This document shows, one piece after another, positions 5,903-8,721 of a stretch of DNA of 8,721 bases; position 1 is the stretch's first letter, and the number at the start of each line of letters is the position of its first letter. The translations under genes were made by a program, and so were the position numbers. The stretch covers positions 1 through 8,721 of the forward strand of contig JAFXOC010000262.1 in NCBI GenBank assembly GCA_017529085.1, given 5' to 3'. The DNA comes from Selenomonadaceae bacterium. Lineage in GTDB: Bacteria; Bacillota; Negativicutes; Selenomonadales; Selenomonadaceae. The notes beneath the pieces were generated by a model that ran no database searches, was not told where the DNA came from, and saw nothing but the letters and a program-made list of their open reading frames with translations.

Positions 5903-8721
5903 CTAAAACAAACTTATTTGATCGGTTTCGCTCATGCCGTCCAAGCAGCCGTGCTTTTGCAGAACTTCAATGTTGGTTTTGGAAATTCCGGTGCGTTGTT
6001 TTAAGTTGTCTATTGACGTAAATTCGCCTTTCTTTCTGGCTTCTTGCACGTTTGCGGCAGCGACTCCGCCCATGCCCGCGAGAGACGCCAAAGGCGGCAA
6101 CAGTCCGTTTTCTATGATGATAAATTTATCCGCGTCGGATTTGTAGAGGTCTACTTTAGATACGCTGTAACCTCTGAGATACATTTCGTTTGCAAGTTGG
6201 AGCACCGCTAAAGTGGCGTTTTCTTTAAGGTCAAGCTTTTGCTCTTTGGATTTGTTTTCAAGCGCGTCAAGTTCGCGCTTAACAACGTCTTGCCCTCTTG
6301 AGATAACATCGGCGTCAAATTCGTCGGCGCGAATGGAGAAATACGCCGCATAATACGCCAACGGATAATGCACCTTGCAGTAAGCGATACGATACGCCAT
6401 CATAACATACGCCGTAGCGTGAGCTCTCGGGAACAGGTATTTTATCTTTTGACAGGATTCGATGTACCATTCGGGAATGTTTTCTTCACGCAGCTTTTCC
6501 ACAACCTCCGGCGCGATTCCCTTCCCCTTTCGCACATTTTCCATTGTTTTAAAGGAAAGAAGCGGTTCTACGCCGTTATGAATCAAGTACATCATTATAT
6601 CGTCTCTGGCAGAGATCGCGTCTTTAAGAGTGCAAGTGCCGTTTCTGATAAGTTCTTGAGCGTTGCCCAGCCATACGTCCGTACCATGGGAAAATCCCGA
6701 AATACGCACTAAATCGCTAAAACAATCGGGATGGGTATCGTCTATCATCTGACGGGTAAAACCGGTTCTAAATTCGGGAATACCGAAGGTGCCGGATTTT
6801 GCGCCGAGTTCTTCGGGCGTAAGACCTAAAGGATCGGTTGAAGAAAAGAGCTTCAAGGTTGCAGGATCGTCAAAGGGAATGGTTTTCGCATCCCTGCCCG
6901 TTAAATCTTCAAGCATTTTTATAACCGTAGGATCATCGTGACCCAGTATATCAAGTTTTAACAATCTTGAACTTATGGAATGATAATCAAAGTGTGTGGT
7001 AATAGTAGATTTGCTCTTATCGTCGGCGGGGTGATTTATTGGAGTGAAGAAGTGTATGTCCATATTGCGCGGCACAACCATAATACCCGCCGGATGCTGA
7101 CCCGTCGTACGCTTTACGCCCATCAAGCCTTTAGCGATTTTTTCGATAAAAGCGCGGTTCTTCTTAACTTTTTCTTCTTCGTAGTATTTAAGCACAAAAC
7201 CGTAAGCGGTTTTTTCGGCGACGGTTGAAATTGTTCCCGCGCGATAAGCAAAATCTTTACCGAACATTATTTCCGTGAATTTATGCGCCACAGGCTGATA
7301 AACCCCCGAAAAATTTAAGTCTATATCAGGCTCCTTATCGCCGTTAAATCCCATGAACACGGCGAAAGGAATATCATGCCCATCCTTTATCATAGGCGTA
7401 TCGCATACGGGACAGCTCTCATCCGGCAAATCGTAACCGCAGCCATACGAACCATCGGTTATAAATTTTGAATAGGAACATTTCGGACAACGATAATGAG
7501 GCGGCAGTGGGTTTACTTCGGTAATGCCCATCATGGTCGCGACGAAAGAAGAGCCGACCGAACCTCTCGAGCCTACTAAGTAACCGTCGGCGTTGGATTT
7601 TTTAACGAGTTTTTCCGCTATCAAATAGAGTCCCGCGTAACCGTGACCGATTATAGGCGTTAGTTCCTGTTTTAATCTATCCTCAACAATTTGAGGAAGA
7701 TTTTCGCCGTACATCTCGCGAGCCTTGCCGTAGGACATCTCCTCTATCTCTTCTTCCGCGCCGGGAACGATGGGGGAATATAAGTTTTTGGGGATAGGCT
7801 CAAATCTTTCAATCATATCGTTGATTTTACAAGGATTTTCCACTACGGCGGCATAAGCTTCGTCGCCTAAATAGGCAAATTCCTCAAGCATTTCTTCCGT
7901 AGTGCGAAAATAAAGGGGAGGTTGGGTGACATCATCGTAACCGCTGCCCTTTTGGAGAATTTTTCGATAAATAGCGTCTTCGGGATTTAAAAAATGAACG
8001 TCACAAGTCGCCACCAACATTTTGCCCATGCGTTTGGCAAGTTCCGCCACTTTTAAATTTATCTTTATCAAATCCTCATCGGTTTTAATATTTGGAAATC
8101 TTTCGCTACGCTTCAAGAAATTATTATTGCCTATCGGCTGAATTTCAAGATAATCGTAAAAACTTGCGATTTCTATAAGCTCTTCGTCTTTTGCGCCCGC
8201 GACTATCGCGCGGATAAGCTCTCCCGCTTCACAAGCGGAACCTAAAATAAGCCCTTCGCGAAATTCTTCGATAAGTTTTTTCGGTATCCGCGGTTTTCCG
8301 CGATGAATGTGCTTTAAATGGGATATGGAAACAAGTTGATAGAGGTTACGCAAACCCTCTTTATTTTTTTCAAGCATAATTATATGATAGGAAGTTTTGC
8401 CATTGTCTGTTGTCAAATAGCCCTCCATACCATATATAATTTTAATGTCCAGCTTATTGTCTGCGACGGTTTTAGCCGCGTCGGGATATGCCTGAACCAC
8501 GCCGTGATCCGTTATGGCGATTGCGGGATGCCCCCATTTGGCGGCGGTTTTTATGAGATTTTTCACGGATACCACGGCGTCCATTGCGCTCATTGTGGTG
8601 TGAGCGTGAAGTTCGACTCGCTTTACTTCGGCTGTGTCTTCTCTACCCTTCTTTTCCTTTTTTGAAAGACTGTCAACGTATAAAACCATCTCGCCCTGAT
8701 AATTGTCCATACGAACCGCGC
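5903..8721 (-). CDS. polC: DNA polymerase III alpha subunit, PolC type, lacking the internal exonuclease domain (5' end outside window)
   Basis: This is the replicative DNA polymerase of low-GC Gram-positive bacteria, which extends DNA at the fork while held by the sliding clamp. The frame is open to the right edge, and the codons before the Met at 8710 continue an OB-domain-like tail, so that Met is probably internal. Numbering from it: PHP domain about 31-310, with H35, H37, D44, H69, E96, H109, C161, D238 and H240; palm motif GSRGSVGSS at 381-389; a zinc-binding CxxC pair at 409/412 and 434/437; catalytic D463 and D465 (PDIDLNF) and D588 (KLDILGHDDPT); KRTTGQHPAG at 534-543; helix-hairpin-helix near LAGMGGVAAANV; and a C-terminal QISLF, the clamp-binding motif. 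The usual DnaQ-like exonuclease between E96 and H109 is absent: the PHP domain runs straight through. Roughly 300 N-terminal residues are missing only because of the window edge. No frameshift is seen and every polymerase motif is intact. Confidence 0.97.
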   Translation of the reverse strand, partial: AVRMDNYQGEMVLYVDSLSKKEKKGREDTAEVKRVELHAHTTMSAMDAVVSVKNLIKTAAKWGHPAIAITDHGVVQAYPDAAKTVADNKLDIKIIYGMEGYLTTDNGKTSYHIIMLEKNKEGLRNLYQLVSISHLKHIHRGKPRIPKKLIEEFREGLILGSACEAGELIRAIVAGAKDEELIEIASFYDYLEIQPIGNNNFLKRSERFPNIKTDEDLIKINLKVAELAKRMGKMLVATCDVHFLNPEDAIYRKILQKGSGYDDVTQPPLYFRTTEEMLEEFAYLGDEAYAAVVENPCKINDMIERFEPIPKNLYSPIVPGAEEEIEEMSYGKAREMYGENLPQIVEDRLKQELTPIIGHGYAGLYLIAEKLVKKSNADGYLVGSRGSVGSSFVATMMGITEVNPLPPHYRCPKCSYSKFITDGSYGCGYDLPDESCPVCDTPMIKDGHDIPFAVFMGFNGDKEPDIDLNFSGVYQPVAHKFTEIMFGKDFAYRAGTISTVAEKTAYGFVLKYYEEEKVKKNRAFIEKIAKGLMGVKRTTGQHPAGIMVVPRNMDIHFFTPINHPADDKSKSTITTHFDYHSISSRLLKLDILGHDDPTVIKMLEDLTGRDAKTIPFDDPATLKLFSSTDPLGLTPEELGAKSGTFGIPEFRTGFTRQMIDDTHPDCFSDLVRISGFSHGTDVWLGNAQELIRNGTCTLKDAISARDDIMMYLIHNGVEPLLSFKTMENVRKGKGIAPEVVEKLREENIPEWYIESCQKIKYLFPRAHATAYVMMAYRIAYCKVHYPLAYYAAYFSIRADEFDADVISRGQDVVKRELDALENKSKEQKLDLKENATLAVLQLANEMYLRGYSVSKVDLYKSDADKFIIIENGLLPPLASLAGMGGVAAANVQEARKKGEFTSIDNLKQRTGISKTNIEVLQKHGCLDGMSETDQISLF

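Noticed and set aside
5732..6004. Plus-strand open frame spanning the spacer, hydrophobic and F/L-rich
   Set aside because: It is the reverse reading of the polypurine spacer and the ends of polC and paralog A. It has no ribosome binding site and its composition follows the low-complexity tract.
6368..7228. Plus-strand open frames opposite the polC polymerase core
   Set aside because: They are antisense to catalytic and fingers regions, and their openness follows from polC codon use.
8318..8665. Plus-strand open frame of 115 residues opposite the polC PHP domain
   Set aside because: It lies fully antisense to a strongly conserved domain and shows no recognisable motif.
8711..8721. Met at 8710 as the true start of polC
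   Set aside because: The frame remains open to the window edge, no ribosome binding site can be seen, and the residues around it look like the end of the OB domain, so the gene continues outside.

Overview
The window reads as a piece of an AT-rich Bacillota-type (Firmicutes) genome. The main evidence is a PolC-type replicative DNA polymerase III alpha subunit, which is essentially a Bacillota/Thermotogota marker. TGA is used as a stop (for example at 4141-4143) and Trp is encoded by TGG, so this is not a Mycoplasma-type genetic code. Nothing narrows the lineage firmly. A PolC without its exonuclease insert would fit some clostridial or Negativicutes-like lineage, but that is only a guess.

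Every gene lies on the minus strand, so transcription runs from right to left. At the right (5903-8721) is polC, cut by the window edge at its 5' end. What is present begins in the tail of the OB domain and runs through a complete PHP domain, the polymerase core and the C-terminal helix-hairpin-helix region to a QISLF clamp-binding tail. The DnaQ-like 3'-5' exonuclease that normally interrupts the PHP domain is missing, while all nine PHP metal-ligand positions appear to be filled. A short spacer follows (5839-5902) carrying a 14-bp perfect inverted repeat.

The rest (1-5811) is a tandem array of four paralogous multi-pass membrane proteins, called A (4141-5811), B (2468-4171), C (765-2486) and D (1-793, cut by the left edge) in transcription order. 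Each start codon lies inside the end of the gene before it, so they look like one translationally coupled operon. They resemble large GT-C-fold glycosyltransferase-like proteins of the '6-pyruvoyl-tetrahydropterin synthase-related' membrane family (PF10131) or the YfhO type. Each has a first-loop Asp in D-x-LFH-x-x-R-[IV]-EG, a YFPW-[ER]-[FW]-IE motif (seen in A-C), and a C-terminal extracytoplasmic domain closed by a last membrane helix. The likely job is transfer of a lipid-linked sugar to a cell-surface glycan, but no substrate can be read from the sequence.

The most interesting pattern is that the four copies are of two alternating kinds (A/C and B/D). A/C keep an acidic residue in a G-D-YPA motif that B/D have lost. 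Similarity between copies is mosaic along their length, which suggests duplication of a two-gene unit followed by recombination between copies. There is no gene-free stretch longer than about 100 bases.
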